34,057 nt of DNA from GYS-P2D sp964522505 (GCA_964522505.1 CAZFWJ010000041.1:1-34057); one strand, 5' to 3'. Shown: positions 16,023-23,125, numbered from the stretch's first letter. Notes: generated from the letters alone by a model not told the origin. Numbers and translations: made by a program.

Positions 16023-16298
16023 CTACACTAACTTGAAGACCTTTGCTATTCCTACTAGATGACTATCTACTGATAACAACCCTCCGTGTAACTGTGTTAG
16101 AGCGCCATTTATGGTTCCTAGCTTGTCTGGGAGTGGTGAGGTGTCATCTACTATTTTTTGAAGCCCGCCTGCTAGGTTTTCTAAGTGAGTACCAGCTCTT
16201 GTTAGTGCCACGATGATAAGCACGAGATAGATAACTAGTACGAGGACTACTAACCCGACTATAATTAATGTTGCTATATATAATGTAGAAGCTGTCAT
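16023..16298 (-). CDS. Small single-TM hydrogenase-associated protein 5
   Basis: The 91-aa protein has an N-terminal TM helix (about 7-31, IATLIIVGLVVLVLVIYLVL) and a ~55-residue amphipathic helical C-terminus (HLENLAGGLQKIVDDTS, then INGALTQLHGGLLSVDSHLV). The single Arg after the TM (LTRAGTH), with a near-neutral N-terminus, suggests the C-terminus lies in the cytoplasm. Its C-terminal pattern resembles protein 3 (LNGGLTKTSDGLVAVNQNL), so the two are probably paralogues. It is the last of five such genes and lies 46 bp before the large-subunit gene. No known family name; a membrane tether or quinone-site component is inferred from position. Confidence 0.8.
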   Translation of the reverse strand: MTASTLYIATLIIVGLVVLVLVIYLVLIIVALTRAGTHLENLAGGLQKIVDDTSPLPDKLGTINGALTQLHGGLLSVDSHLVGIAKVFKLV

Positions 16299-16304
16299 GA
16301 TAAT

Positions 16305-16598
16305 TTAGTTTATTTGAGCTGCTCTATCGGCTACAGCACCTTTTATAGTTTCTGCATTTTCATTTATCTCGCCTGCTACGTCTAAGATGCCAGACGCCAC
16401 TCCGATAGTATCGTCTAAAGCGGTTACGTAGTCAGTATTGCCAGCTATACCGACACCTGCTTCGAGCATTTCTTTAAAGTAACGTTCGATGCTTCGGCTT
16501 GCTACCCATGTGCGGTGCAAGAGACTTATGATAAGCGGTAGTAGCAATACTGTCACTACCAGCAAAATCGTCCATAGAGTTAAAATTATACTGGACAT
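16305..16598 (-). CDS. Small single-TM hydrogenase-associated protein 4
   Basis: The 97-aa protein has a TM helix at about 5-27 (ILTLWTILLVVTVLLLPLII), then HRTWVASRSIERYFKEM, a positively charged juxtamembrane part that implies a cytoplasmic C-terminus. An acidic helical tail follows (VASGILDVAGEINENAETI). The tail resembles that of protein 1 (VATDILDGAQAIDAHAGLV), suggesting the cluster arose by duplication. Spacing is 4 bp from protein 3 and 6 bp to protein 5. It has no cysteine or obvious cofactor motif. Function unknown beyond the likely membrane association with the hydrogenase. Confidence 0.8.
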   Translation of the reverse strand: MSSIILTLWTILLVVTVLLLPLIISLLHRTWVASRSIERYFKEMLEAGVGIAGNTDYVTALDDTIGVASGILDVAGEINENAETIKGAVADRAAQIN

Positions 16599-16602
16599 AT
16601 CG

Positions 16603-16893
16603 CTATACTTTTTGTGCGACCACCGCAGTGATGGTGCCTTTTAAATTTTGATTAACAGCTACGAGGCCATCTGACGTTTTGGTTAATCCTCCGTTGAGTT
16701 TGGTTACTTCGGTAGGGATATGACCAGTCTCGGTTTCAATGGCCCTAAGCCCTAACCTTAACTTGGCTAGGTAGCTATCACCATTCCCTCCAATAGAATT
16801 GAGCAACGATATGATCTTGGTGAGGTATCGGACCAGCACAATGACAAGCAGTACGACGGCCAGTATAGTGCAGAGCATGAGTATAACGTCCAT
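16603..16893 (-). CDS. Small single-TM hydrogenase-associated protein 3
   Basis: The 96-aa protein has one TM helix near the N-terminus (about 3-24, VILMLCTILAVVLLVIVLV), then RYLTKIISLLNSI, a basic juxtamembrane stretch. A ~55-residue helical C-terminus (LRLGLRAIETETGHIPTEVT, LNGGLTKTSDGLVAVNQNL) follows and is similar to protein 5. Repeated Gly-Leu and Leu-Asn-Gly patterns suggest helix packing, perhaps into an oligomer. It lies 7 bp after protein 2 and 4 bp before protein 4. One Cys lies within the TM segment. The family is not known to me. Confidence 0.8.
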   Translation of the reverse strand: MDVILMLCTILAVVLLVIVLVRYLTKIISLLNSIGGNGDSYLAKLRLGLRAIETETGHIPTEVTKLNGGLTKTSDGLVAVNQNLKGTITAVVAQKV

Positions 16894-16900
16894 GGTCTAT

Positions 16901-17215
16901 CTAATTTTGATGTTGTAATACACAGTTTGGACATCCAGGACATCCTTCTGCGTGTTCCTTTATAGCAGCCGAACCACCTAAGATGCTCACCGCTGAAGTA
17001 TATATTTTTCCGACCACTCTATTTGTTACTGATAAAAAGATCGGTATCTGTATCGTGTTATTGGCTGTGAGCTTTCCTTGCGTCCAGATCTTTCCGGCAG
17101 CGACATCTATGTCTACGGCTGTTGATTTGATCTTATGTAAGAGGAAGGCAACTACTCCGATCACTACAAGACCGATGATCAGCGAGATAAGCCATAAGAG
17201 TTGATATGGTTCCAT
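16901..17215 (-). CDS. Small single-TM protein 2 with C-terminal CxxCxxC
   Basis: At 104 aa this is the longest of the five small membrane proteins. The TM helix is about 6-27 (LLWLISLIIGLVVIGVVAFL), followed by basic HKIKS and a helical or mixed region (VDIDVAAGKIWTQGKL, IFLSVTNRVVGKIYTS). Uniquely, it ends with EGCPGCPNCVLQHQN: three Cys in a C-X2-C-X2-C pattern plus a His. This could bind a metal or an iron-sulfur cluster at the cytoplasmic face, next to the hydrogenase, or act as a redox switch. The gene is 12 bp after protein 1. Its position suggests it is part of the electron-exit or anchoring module. The motif is seen directly; the role is inferred. Confidence 0.8.
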   Translation of the reverse strand: MEPYQLLWLISLIIGLVVIGVVAFLLHKIKSTAVDIDVAAGKIWTQGKLTANNTIQIPIFLSVTNRVVGKIYTSAVSILGGSAAIKEHAEGCPGCPNCVLQHQN

Positions 17216-17227
17216 GTGATGTATAGT

Positions 17228-17518
17228 TTAGTCTTGATTGATTTGATGAAGAGCTTCTGCAACTAATCCTGCATGGGCATCAATAGCCTGAGCTCCGTCC
17301 AGTATATCCGTTGCTACTTGATTAGTTGTTTGAAGACCCCAGAGGCTATTAGTATTTTCTTTGATTTGCTCTACGAGCCCAAGTGCAGCTGTGGCAAGTC
17401 TCAGTATTCTTCTCGCAGCCATCCAGACTAATATGAGGAGTGCCGCTGCTGCTATTATGATGACTACAGCGATAGCCAATCCTATGTAAAAGTTTCCGTA
17501 GAGTGTTGCTTCATCCAT
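17228..17518 (-). CDS. Small single-TM hydrogenase-associated protein 1
   Basis: This is the first of the five small membrane proteins, 96 aa, 7 bp downstream of the small-subunit gene. The N-terminus MDEATLYGNF is acidic. The TM helix is about 11-33 (IGLAIAVVIIIAAAALLILV), followed by ARRILRLATAALGLVEQI with three Arg, so the C-terminus is predicted to be cytoplasmic. The tail QVATDILDGAQAIDAHAGLV is amphipathic and similar to that of protein 4. No signal peptidase site or cofactor motif is visible. Its placement directly after the small subunit, which lacks its own TM helix and Tat signal, suggests that it supplies membrane attachment. Confidence 0.8.
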   Translation of the reverse strand: MDEATLYGNFYIGLAIAVVIIIAAAALLILVWMAARRILRLATAALGLVEQIKENTNSLWGLQTTNQVATDILDGAQAIDAHAGLVAEALHQINQD

Positions 17519-17525
17519 AGTTCAA

Positions 17526-18674
17526 TTAATTTGACCCAGGTTTCGGGCTATCCTTAAATTGTAATTTCTCATATGCAAAGTGGGCTATCTTTTGCAGAGG
17601 TCCTGGTTCGGCGACATGACCCCATCCTGATGGCACTTTTCCATCCTTGTTCCACTTAGCTGTGCGATTTTGATAAGTCATTGTCATCTCTCTGAGATTG
17701 CTGATGAGAGATCCTGTGACTCTAGATAGTGTAGAAGATACGATTGTGCCAGGAGGTGTAGCGTAGAATGGAGCAAAGCTGTCTGGAAATCCAGGCATTG
17801 TACATCCGATACACGGCGCACCAATATTCATACATCCTCCTTGGCCATTAAGGGCACCCCGCTTGTTGATGTTACATTGGACTACTGGTCCCCAGCAACC
17901 CACTTCTACTAAACACTCTTTGTCGCCATATTCTTCGGCAAACTTTCCTTCTTCATAAAAGCCCGCTCTGGTACATCCTCTATGTACGGTTTCACCAAAC
18001 AACCACGAAGGTCGCCCAAGCTCATCAAACTCAGGTAGGGGTCCTAATCCATGAAGAAACAACAGGACGGCAGCGATCGTCTCAGTGATGTTATCTCCTT
18101 GTGGAGCACAACCTGGTAGATTTACTACGGGTAGTCCTAACGCACTGCGATAATCGGCACCCAAGAAGTCCATCACTCCGACAGCATCGGTAGGGTTACC
18201 AGCGGCAGCTGGTACGCCTCCCCACGTGGCACAGGTTCCTACAGCAATTATAGCGGCTGCATGTTGACTCATCCTTGATACCCAGCTAGATGATGGGATA
18301 GGCTGTGGATTTCCATCTTCATCGTCATCAGCTCCCAGACCAGACCAGTACCCTCCAGTCGAGGCAGCGATACGCTCATCCATAATAGAGCCTTCGCAGA
18401 TTACCACAAATGGATGTTCCAGCTCTCCCTTAGCTGCCAATCTAAATGGGTGAATAAATTCTTCTCCAGCTGTAACTGCTAGCACGGGATGATGAAGTAC
18501 TACCTTGGGCATTCCAGGTAATACGCCTCTGAGGAGATCCTCCACGGATGGTGAAGATGCTCCAACAGCTGCTATCGAGCAACCGTCGCAACTTCCTCCT
18601 GCTATCCAAAAGGCGTGAACTTCTTCTATATGATTTGATGCAATTGGGGCTACTTGCCCGTTCTGTGCTAGCAT
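17526..18674 (-). CDS. [NiFe]-hydrogenase small subunit
   Basis: The electron-transfer subunit is 382 aa. Its N-terminus has no twin-arginine signal: upstream of the ATG the same frame reaches a stop within 12 codons, so none is hidden. Cluster ligands: proximal SCDGCS (Cys29, Cys32), GTCATWGG and PGCAPQGD; distal HRGC, ECLVEVGCWGP; medial QCNINKRG, GGCMNIG and APCIGCTMPGF. The medial set has four Cys, so all three clusters are probably [4Fe-4S], and GG.C.NIG..CIGCTMPGFPD resembles group 1h/2a enzymes. Those enzymes have CDGD at the proximal motif; here it is CDGC. There is no C-terminal TM helix. AAGG, 12 nt upstream, may aid translation. It is the first gene of the operon. Confidence 0.95.
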   Translation of the reverse strand: MLAQNGQVAPIASNHIEEVHAFWIAGGSCDGCSIAAVGASSPSVEDLLRGVLPGMPKVVLHHPVLAVTAGEEFIHPFRLAAKGELEHPFVVICEGSIMDERIAASTGGYWSGLGADDDEDGNPQPIPSSSWVSRMSQHAAAIIAVGTCATWGGVPAAAGNPTDAVGVMDFLGADYRSALGLPVVNLPGCAPQGDNITETIAAVLLFLHGLGPLPEFDELGRPSWLFGETVHRGCTRAGFYEEGKFAEEYGDKECLVEVGCWGPVVQCNINKRGALNGQGGCMNIGAPCIGCTMPGFPDSFAPFYATPPGTIVSSTLSRVTGSLISNLREMTMTYQNRTAKWNKDGKVPSGWGHVAEPGPLQKIAHFAYEKLQFKDSPKPGSN

Positions 18675-18762
18675 AATAATATTTTGCCTTAAACGCTTGT
18701 TGCGAAATTATGGAAAGATTCTTGTCCAACAGCCGATTGCATCAACTGAAATTGGGCAGTAA

Positions 18763-18778
18763 TAGAAAATGTTTTCTA
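18763..18778. promoter_or_regulatory. Palindrome 1 in the hydrogenase/TonB divergent region
   Basis: TAGAAAA-TG-TTTTCTA has perfect 7-bp arms. It shares the form TAGAAAR-N2-YTTTCTA with the site at 18834-18849 (centres 71 bp apart). It lies 89 bp upstream of the small-subunit start. Two matching palindromes in one intergenic region suggest a dimeric regulator, possibly one of the TetR proteins at 7790-9087. Confidence 0.5.
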
Positions 18779-18798
18779 AAAAATAGTGCTGTATGACC

Positions 18799-18829
18799 TT
18801 TGGTCGATCTAATCAGATCGTTTTCTTTG
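18799..18829 (+). promoter_or_regulatory. Candidate promoter of the TonB-dependent receptor
   Basis: TTTG (18799-18802), 19 nt, then TTTCTTTG (18822-18829). This matches the Bacteroidota TTTG-N19-TAnnTTTG form with one mismatch. Transcription would begin near 18835, at the start of palindrome 2. No comparably good promoter was found for the hydrogenase operon on the other strand. Confidence 0.45.
18805..18820. promoter_or_regulatory. Palindrome in the promoter spacer
   Basis: CGATCT-AATC-AGATCG has perfect 6-bp arms and lies entirely within the 19-nt spacer of the candidate promoter at 18799-18829. It partly overlaps another small inverted repeat, GACC-TTT-GGTC (18795-18805). The location is typical of operators that control promoter opening. 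Confidence 0.4.
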
Positions 18830-18833
18830 TTTT

Positions 18834-18849
18834 TAGAAAGAGCTTTCTA
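18834..18849. promoter_or_regulatory. Palindrome 2 in the hydrogenase/TonB divergent region
   Basis: TAGAAAG-AG-CTTTCTA has 7-bp arms, extended to 8 bp by outer T/A at 18833 and 18850. It is the second copy of the TAGAAAR-N2-YTTTCTA form, overlapping the predicted transcription start of the TonB-receptor gene and ending 20 bp before its ATG. Confidence 0.5.
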
Positions 18850-18869
18850 ATTTTTTAAAACCTAATACT

Positions 18870-21014
18870 ATGAAACGACTCACGCTTCTCACGACGTTTT
18901 TTATTCTTTTATTTCCTTTTGGTGATCTTATGGCACAGGCGACCACAGATACGACACTAACCTTAGATGTTGAAGAGTTAGTAGTAACAGCTACCAGATC
19001 CTTGAGTAAGGCAGCGGATTTGCCGATTAATGTCGCAGTCATATCGAAAAGGCAGATTGAAGAAAATCAACCTCTAACGCCTGTAGAAGCGCTACAGTAC
19101 ATACCAGGAGTGACACGCCAAAGTGATGGCGGTCTCGCAAGTACACCGATTATTAGAGGTCTGTCAAGAGAACGAGCTCCTATCCTTATAGACGGCAATG
19201 CATTTGTAGGTGGGAGGATTCGGTCATATTCTTTAGTAGACCCATTTCAGATAGAACGTATCGAGTTAGTCAAAGGCCCTTCGTCTGCATTTTGGGGGAG
19301 TGATGCGGTTTCAGGCCTGGTCAATGTTGTTACCCGCAAGGCTGAAAATGGTTATGGTAAGGAAATGAAGATAGGTGGAAGCATATATGGAGGATACCAG
19401 TCGGTAGCAGATTTTACAAGAGGAAGGGTAGAGCTCGAAGGTAGAGGTAATGGATTTGACTTTTTGGTTGGGGGTGGCTTCCGCAATGCCGGAAATACAA
19501 AGACTCCAGAAGGCGAAATTGAAAACAGTCAGTTCGAGTCTGCTAATGTTGATTTTAATATAGGCTATTCTTGGGCCGCCAATCATCGTGTAGAAGTGAG
19601 CGGTAAGTACTTTAGAAATTCGGACGTTGGTTTTCCAGGTGGTTTAGGTGCTCCTGGTCCACCTCTTATTACACGAAGATTCGATCCAGATACTCAGACG
19701 GGTATCAACTTGGCCTATGATGGTACTGACGTATCAGACAAGATTGTATCTATTGGGGCAAGACTATTTTTCAAAGAACAAAATCTACATATCGATCAAG
19801 TCACTAGCATTCCATTTCCGATGACTACAGATGTCAATCGGAGGATTCATGCTATGCTGGATGTAGATGTCCCTTTTATGGGCGGTAAGTTTTTTGCGAC
19901 ATTAAAACAAAAGGAGAATGCCAAATTAACTTTTGGTGTCGACTTCTTGAGAGAGACCAGGATAGGTTTACATAGGGACTTAAATATTCAAATCTTTAAC
20001 CCGCTCGGCGCTATGGTCAATGAGATAAATAATCCATTAACACAAATACAACCGGATAGCCGTAGCACGAGTTTCGGTCTCTTTGCGATCGAAGAAGTAA
20101 AATTGAGCGATAAGGTAAATCTATTGATAGCTGCCAGATTGGACAATGTTAGTACAAGCATCGATGATGGCCCATTTGACATACCAGCTATAGCAGAGAT
20201 CTACAATGACGATAACACCTCAGATAATGACGTAGCCATATCTGGTAATATCGGATTAAAGTATAACGCTACAGATGCATTGAGCCTTACCGCTAACTTG
20301 GCAAATTCATTTAGAGGTACTGATCTTTTTTCTAAATATCACTTCACTGCTGTCGGTGCGGGTTTCTTAGTTCCTAATCCAGATTTAGATCCGGAGCGAG
20401 GTGTTTTTTATGAGTTAGGAGGGAAATACGATTCTGGTGTCTTTAGTGTTGAAGCTAACTTTTACCAAAACTTCCTGAACAACTTGTTCGTGCCAGTAGA
20501 CCTTACGTTTGATGGTGCGCCGTCTATACAATTTAGAAATGTTGGTGATGCTACTATCACTGGATTAGAGTGGGACGCTCGTCTTAAGATTGGTGCCCTT
20601 TCTTCAGTATTCTTAAGTGGTGCTTTGATTAATGGTACAAACAACGTAACAGATGATCCACTCCCTGCTATTCCTGCAACTCAGATGTGGGCTGGGGTTC
20701 AGCTGAGAAATAGAGACAACAAGTTTTATGTGCAACCTGAGATTTTAATAGTCTCTGAACAAAACGATCCAGCTCCCAACGAGATTGTCACACCTGGCTA
20801 TGCCATATTTAATATTAAAGCAGGTGTTAATCTGCATAACTTAAGCAGTAATATGCCGCATTCAAGGCTTATACTGAGCGTTACCAATGTGGGAGATACA
20901 TTATACCGTAGTCATGTTTCTCGAGGTGCCCCTGGGAATCAAAATGTCTTTATGGAAGCCGGGAGGAGTGTTAACCTCGGTTTCGTAGTTCGTCTTGGAG
21001 AGATCTTGCAATAG
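18870..21014 (+). CDS. TonB-dependent outer-membrane receptor
   Basis: The 714-aa receptor has a signal peptide (MKRLTLLTTFFILLFPFG, cleavage near MAQA). A TonB-box-like EELVVTATRS is followed by a plug domain (about 35-150: NVAVISKRQIEENQPLTPVE, LQYIPGVTRQSDGG, IRGLSRERAPILIDG, ERIELVKGPSSAFWGSDAVS) and a 22-strand type barrel with DPERGVFYELGG and a C-terminal VNLGFVVRLGEILQ. It imports a scarce ligand using TonB energy. The ligand cannot be read from the sequence. Its divergence from the hydrogenase operon across a palindrome-rich region makes nickel or iron uptake for the enzyme an attractive inference. There is no SusD partner, so polysaccharide uptake is less likely. Confidence 0.9.
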   Translation: MKRLTLLTTFFILLFPFGDLMAQATTDTTLTLDVEELVVTATRSLSKAADLPINVAVISKRQIEENQPLTPVEALQYIPGVTRQSDGGLASTPIIRGLSRERAPILIDGNAFVGGRIRSYSLVDPFQIERIELVKGPSSAFWGSDAVSGLVNVVTRKAENGYGKEMKIGGSIYGGYQSVADFTRGRVELEGRGNGFDFLVGGGFRNAGNTKTPEGEIENSQFESANVDFNIGYSWAANHRVEVSGKYFRNSDVGFPGGLGAPGPPLITRRFDPDTQTGINLAYDGTDVSDKIVSIGARLFFKEQNLHIDQVTSIPFPMTTDVNRRIHAMLDVDVPFMGGKFFATLKQKENAKLTFGVDFLRETRIGLHRDLNIQIFNPLGAMVNEINNPLTQIQPDSRSTSFGLFAIEEVKLSDKVNLLIAARLDNVSTSIDDGPFDIPAIAEIYNDDNTSDNDVAISGNIGLKYNATDALSLTANLANSFRGTDLFSKYHFTAVGAGFLVPNPDLDPERGVFYELGGKYDSGVFSVEANFYQNFLNNLFVPVDLTFDGAPSIQFRNVGDATITGLEWDARLKIGALSSVFLSGALINGTNNVTDDPLPAIPATQMWAGVQLRNRDNKFYVQPEILIVSEQNDPAPNEIVTPGYAIFNIKAGVNLHNLSSNMPHSRLILSVTNVGDTLYRSHVSRGAPGNQNVFMEAGRSVNLGFVVRLGEILQ

Positions 21015-21134
21015 AAAACCAGCACTTTATGCGGGATGACCGGCTCGATACAAGAAGTGAATGCCTGAGGCATAGTTAAAAGGAAACCGTTACGGTAGGA
21101 GAGGAGGAATACGATTACCCATTAGTCTAATGTT

Positions 21135-21579
21135 TCAAGTCAGCACTTGGATATTAAACTCTTCGCGTATTTCAGAGATGGGCATATCTAAGTATCTCTC
21201 GAATTCTGCCAATTCCACGGTTTTAACATCCGTTTGGCTCTGAGGATTATTGTGGGGATTGAAACGAGAAATTTGAATATGTTTTTGGCGGCATGAACTA
21301 TAGTGAAGTCTTGGATAACTCGAATGCGTTGGCTTCTTGGTATCCAGTGATGTGTTTCCAAAACCCTAATGTAGTGCCAAAGATTGTCCATATTTTGACT
21401 GAGCCTTCACTATAGAGCGAAATATCACATCCAAATAGTACGTGGGCAATATCATGCGATCTAAAGAACCTTCTAGCCTCCTTTGAAATGCTAATTTTAT
21501 CATGACTCAGGTGAGATTTGTATTCGCTATGAAAATTTGCCAAACCTTGCCTTAGAGTTAGGTTGTCTCCCATATACAT
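21135..21579 (-). pseudogene. Coq4-like small protein gene with two frameshifts
   Basis: Reading down the minus strand, one protein is spread over three frames. Frame 1 gives DNLTLRQGLANFHSEYK, RRFFRSHDIAHVLFGCDISL and GFWKHITGYQEANAFELSK. After a shift near 21305-21315, frame 2 gives DFTIVHAAKNIFKFLVSIP and LRAKRMLKPWNWQ. After a second shift near 21200-21212, frame 3 gives AEFERYLDMPISEIREEFNI and ends at 21135-21137. The pieces join into one plausible ~145-aa protein of a family I recall as Coq4-like (SHD.AHV.FG.D, then W.FFG, with a tail YLD.P..EIR.E). Two independent shifts make it a pseudogene unless the assembly is wrong. It lies 15 bp after the VOC gene. Confidence 0.6.
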
Positions 21580-21594
21580 TGTGATAAGCAGTGT

Positions 21595-22206
21595 TTATGT
21601 ATCATAAGTTACTTCATTTACACCGGTTCCAACACGTAGTTCGAGGATTTTGTCATCACATAATTCTCTGATGATTGGGATCAGACCTTGGTCAGTTCCA
21701 AACGTGATACTTTTTATTCCTTTTACGCCATTTGGATGAACGAGTGCCTTTGGTCTTGGGTTGATATTGAAACGAGTCATCAAGAACGGGATCTTAAGCT
21801 CATAGGGGAAGAGAAGTGTCCACTTAAGGAGCCTGTTGAGAGGATCTGTTCTGCTGCTTTCTGTGATAAAGTAAGGTTGTCGATGATTGATTAATATATC
21901 CTCCTCCGCATCGAAATTGGTTTCAGAACTCTCCAAGCACATCCCAAAGAATCCCTCTTCTACGTTTTTCCAATGATTAAACCTGTCAACAACCTTTCCT
22001 CTCCCTGATAAGCGCAGGATTAGACTAATGTAGAATGGCACTGGCGCTTTGCCTAGTAGTTCAATATAAGGGCCTTCAGAAAAGTAGATTAACGCATTAT
22101 GAGGACTATTCTTCGAACCATATTCTACTTTAAAACCTTGCTCTCTAAACTTGATTACAGCGTCTTCCAAGTTGTTAACCTTGTATAGAATATGACCTAC
22201 TTTCAT
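21595..22206 (-). CDS. VOC-superfamily (glyoxalase-like) protein
   Basis: The 203-aa protein begins MKVGHILYKVNNLEDAVIKF, the first beta-alpha-beta unit of a vicinal oxygen chelate fold. His4 is a possible metal ligand, and YIELLG supplies a second acidic position. A second, weaker module follows (GVKGIKSITFGTDQGLIPII). The length fits the Glyoxalase_3-like group, whose members are mostly uncharacterised. It is followed after 15 bp by a frameshifted Coq4-like gene, so the pair may be a decaying operon. The substrate is unknown, and metal use is uncertain because the second module lacks an obvious ligand set. There is no visible link to the hydrogenase or acyl-CoA clusters. The intergenic region above it (22207-22465) holds only candidate control sites. 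Confidence 0.65.
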   Translation of the reverse strand: MKVGHILYKVNNLEDAVIKFREQGFKVEYGSKNSPHNALIYFSEGPYIELLGKAPVPFYISLILRLSGRGKVVDRFNHWKNVEEGFFGMCLESSETNFDAEEDILINHRQPYFITESSRTDPLNRLLKWTLLFPYELKIPFLMTRFNINPRPKALVHPNGVKGIKSITFGTDQGLIPIIRELCDDKILELRVGTGVNEVTYDT

Positions 22207-22406
22207 TTACTGCTAATTGATGATATGGGCTTGTTTTACAAGATATACCCATTCTGCTGACGTGATGATACTTTATTCATAAATGAAAAAGATGTATACC
22301 CCCCCCTCTTGGCAATAGATTAGTTAGGGATAATCCACTATGTAGTGACTGGTTTTAGTAGGTCAGTTTCTCATTCTCCATAAGATTTAGTGAGTATTGA
22401 TAAATA

Positions 22407-22428
22407 ATTTAGTCATTAGTAACTAAAT
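22407..22428. promoter_or_regulatory. Candidate TetR operator upstream of the acyl-CoA operon
   Basis: ATTTAGT (22407-22413) and ACTAAAT (22422-22428) form perfect 7-bp arms around an 8-nt centre. A further direct half-site ATTTAGT starts at 22385, 22 bp upstream. The site ends 37 bp before the TetR start codon, a common place for an autoregulatory TetR operator. Confidence 0.5.
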
Positions 22429-22465
22429 CGATATTTCTTTATACCTTGATGGCCCTGAACTAATA

Positions 22466-23122
22466 ATGAGTAAAAAGCAACAAATCATAGACCATGCCGT
22501 GTCCCTGTTTAATCAAAAGGGATATGCCGCTGTGACGCTATATGAATTAGCCAATGAGCTCAATATGAGTCGTGGCAATCTCACTTATCACTTTAAGGAT
22601 AAAGATATGTTGCTCGGGGTTATTGCCCAGCAGATGTGGGATCAGATCGAATTGGAGCGCAGCAAGACGAGGCAGTTACCCTCATTTGAAAACCTACAGA
22701 GCGAAGTTAGACTCTATTATAAGTATCAACGCCAATACAAATTCATATTTACCGATCCTCACGTATTGAAGCATAAGATCATCGTCAAGCAATTTAGACA
22801 GATGACGAGTCAGTCTATCGCTGATATCAAAGCGTCAATAGCATTTTCAGTTGAGTTGGGCAATATGCACCCGGAGCCCTACCCAGGTTTGTATAACAAT
22901 ATGGCCTTAACCACTTGGATGCTGACCTTCTTCTGGTTACCTCAGCAGGTGATACGTGGAGAGAAGACCACAGAAGATGGAGATAGAATGATCTGGAGCT
23001 TGGTAGTTCCGCATCTTACTAAAAAGGGATTAAAGTCATTCAAGAAATTTTTTGGTGAGGAGGTTCTTCACAATTTGGGAGAGCCATTCAATTTGGATAT
23101 TGACTCACTCGTAAGGATATAA
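22466..23122 (+). CDS. TetR-family regulator of the acyl-CoA operon
   Basis: The 218-aa regulator has HTH KQQIIDHAVSLFNQKG plus VTLYELANELNMSRGNLTYH, and a helical sensor domain (VRLYYKYQRQYKFIFTD). It is homologous along its length to the two TetR proteins at 7790-9087, including the ending (SLVVPHLTKKGLKSFKK). It is the first gene of the operon, 3 bp before the carboxylase beta gene, and has a candidate operator upstream. In related acyl-CoA catabolic clusters such regulators respond to pathway CoA esters; this is a family-based expectation, not shown here. I chose the ATG at 22466, which gives the usual ~7 residues before the first helix. Confidence 0.88.
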   Translation: MSKKQQIIDHAVSLFNQKGYAAVTLYELANELNMSRGNLTYHFKDKDMLLGVIAQQMWDQIELERSKTRQLPSFENLQSEVRLYYKYQRQYKFIFTDPHVLKHKIIVKQFRQMTSQSIADIKASIAFSVELGNMHPEPYPGLYNNMALTTWMLTFFWLPQQVIRGEKTTEDGDRMIWSLVVPHLTKKGLKSFKKFFGEEVLHNLGEPFNLDIDSLVRI

Positions 23123-23125
23123 GAT

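Noticed and set aside
18442..18729. Minus-strand open frame overlapping the small-subunit start
   Set aside because: It is an out-of-frame shadow of the hydrogenase small-subunit gene, with Arg/Ser-rich unnatural composition. It does not supply a Tat signal to the real frame.
21061..21073. ATGCC-TGA-GGCAT hairpin after the TonB-receptor gene
   Set aside because: There is a short stem and no T-run; it may contribute to termination but cannot be called on its own.
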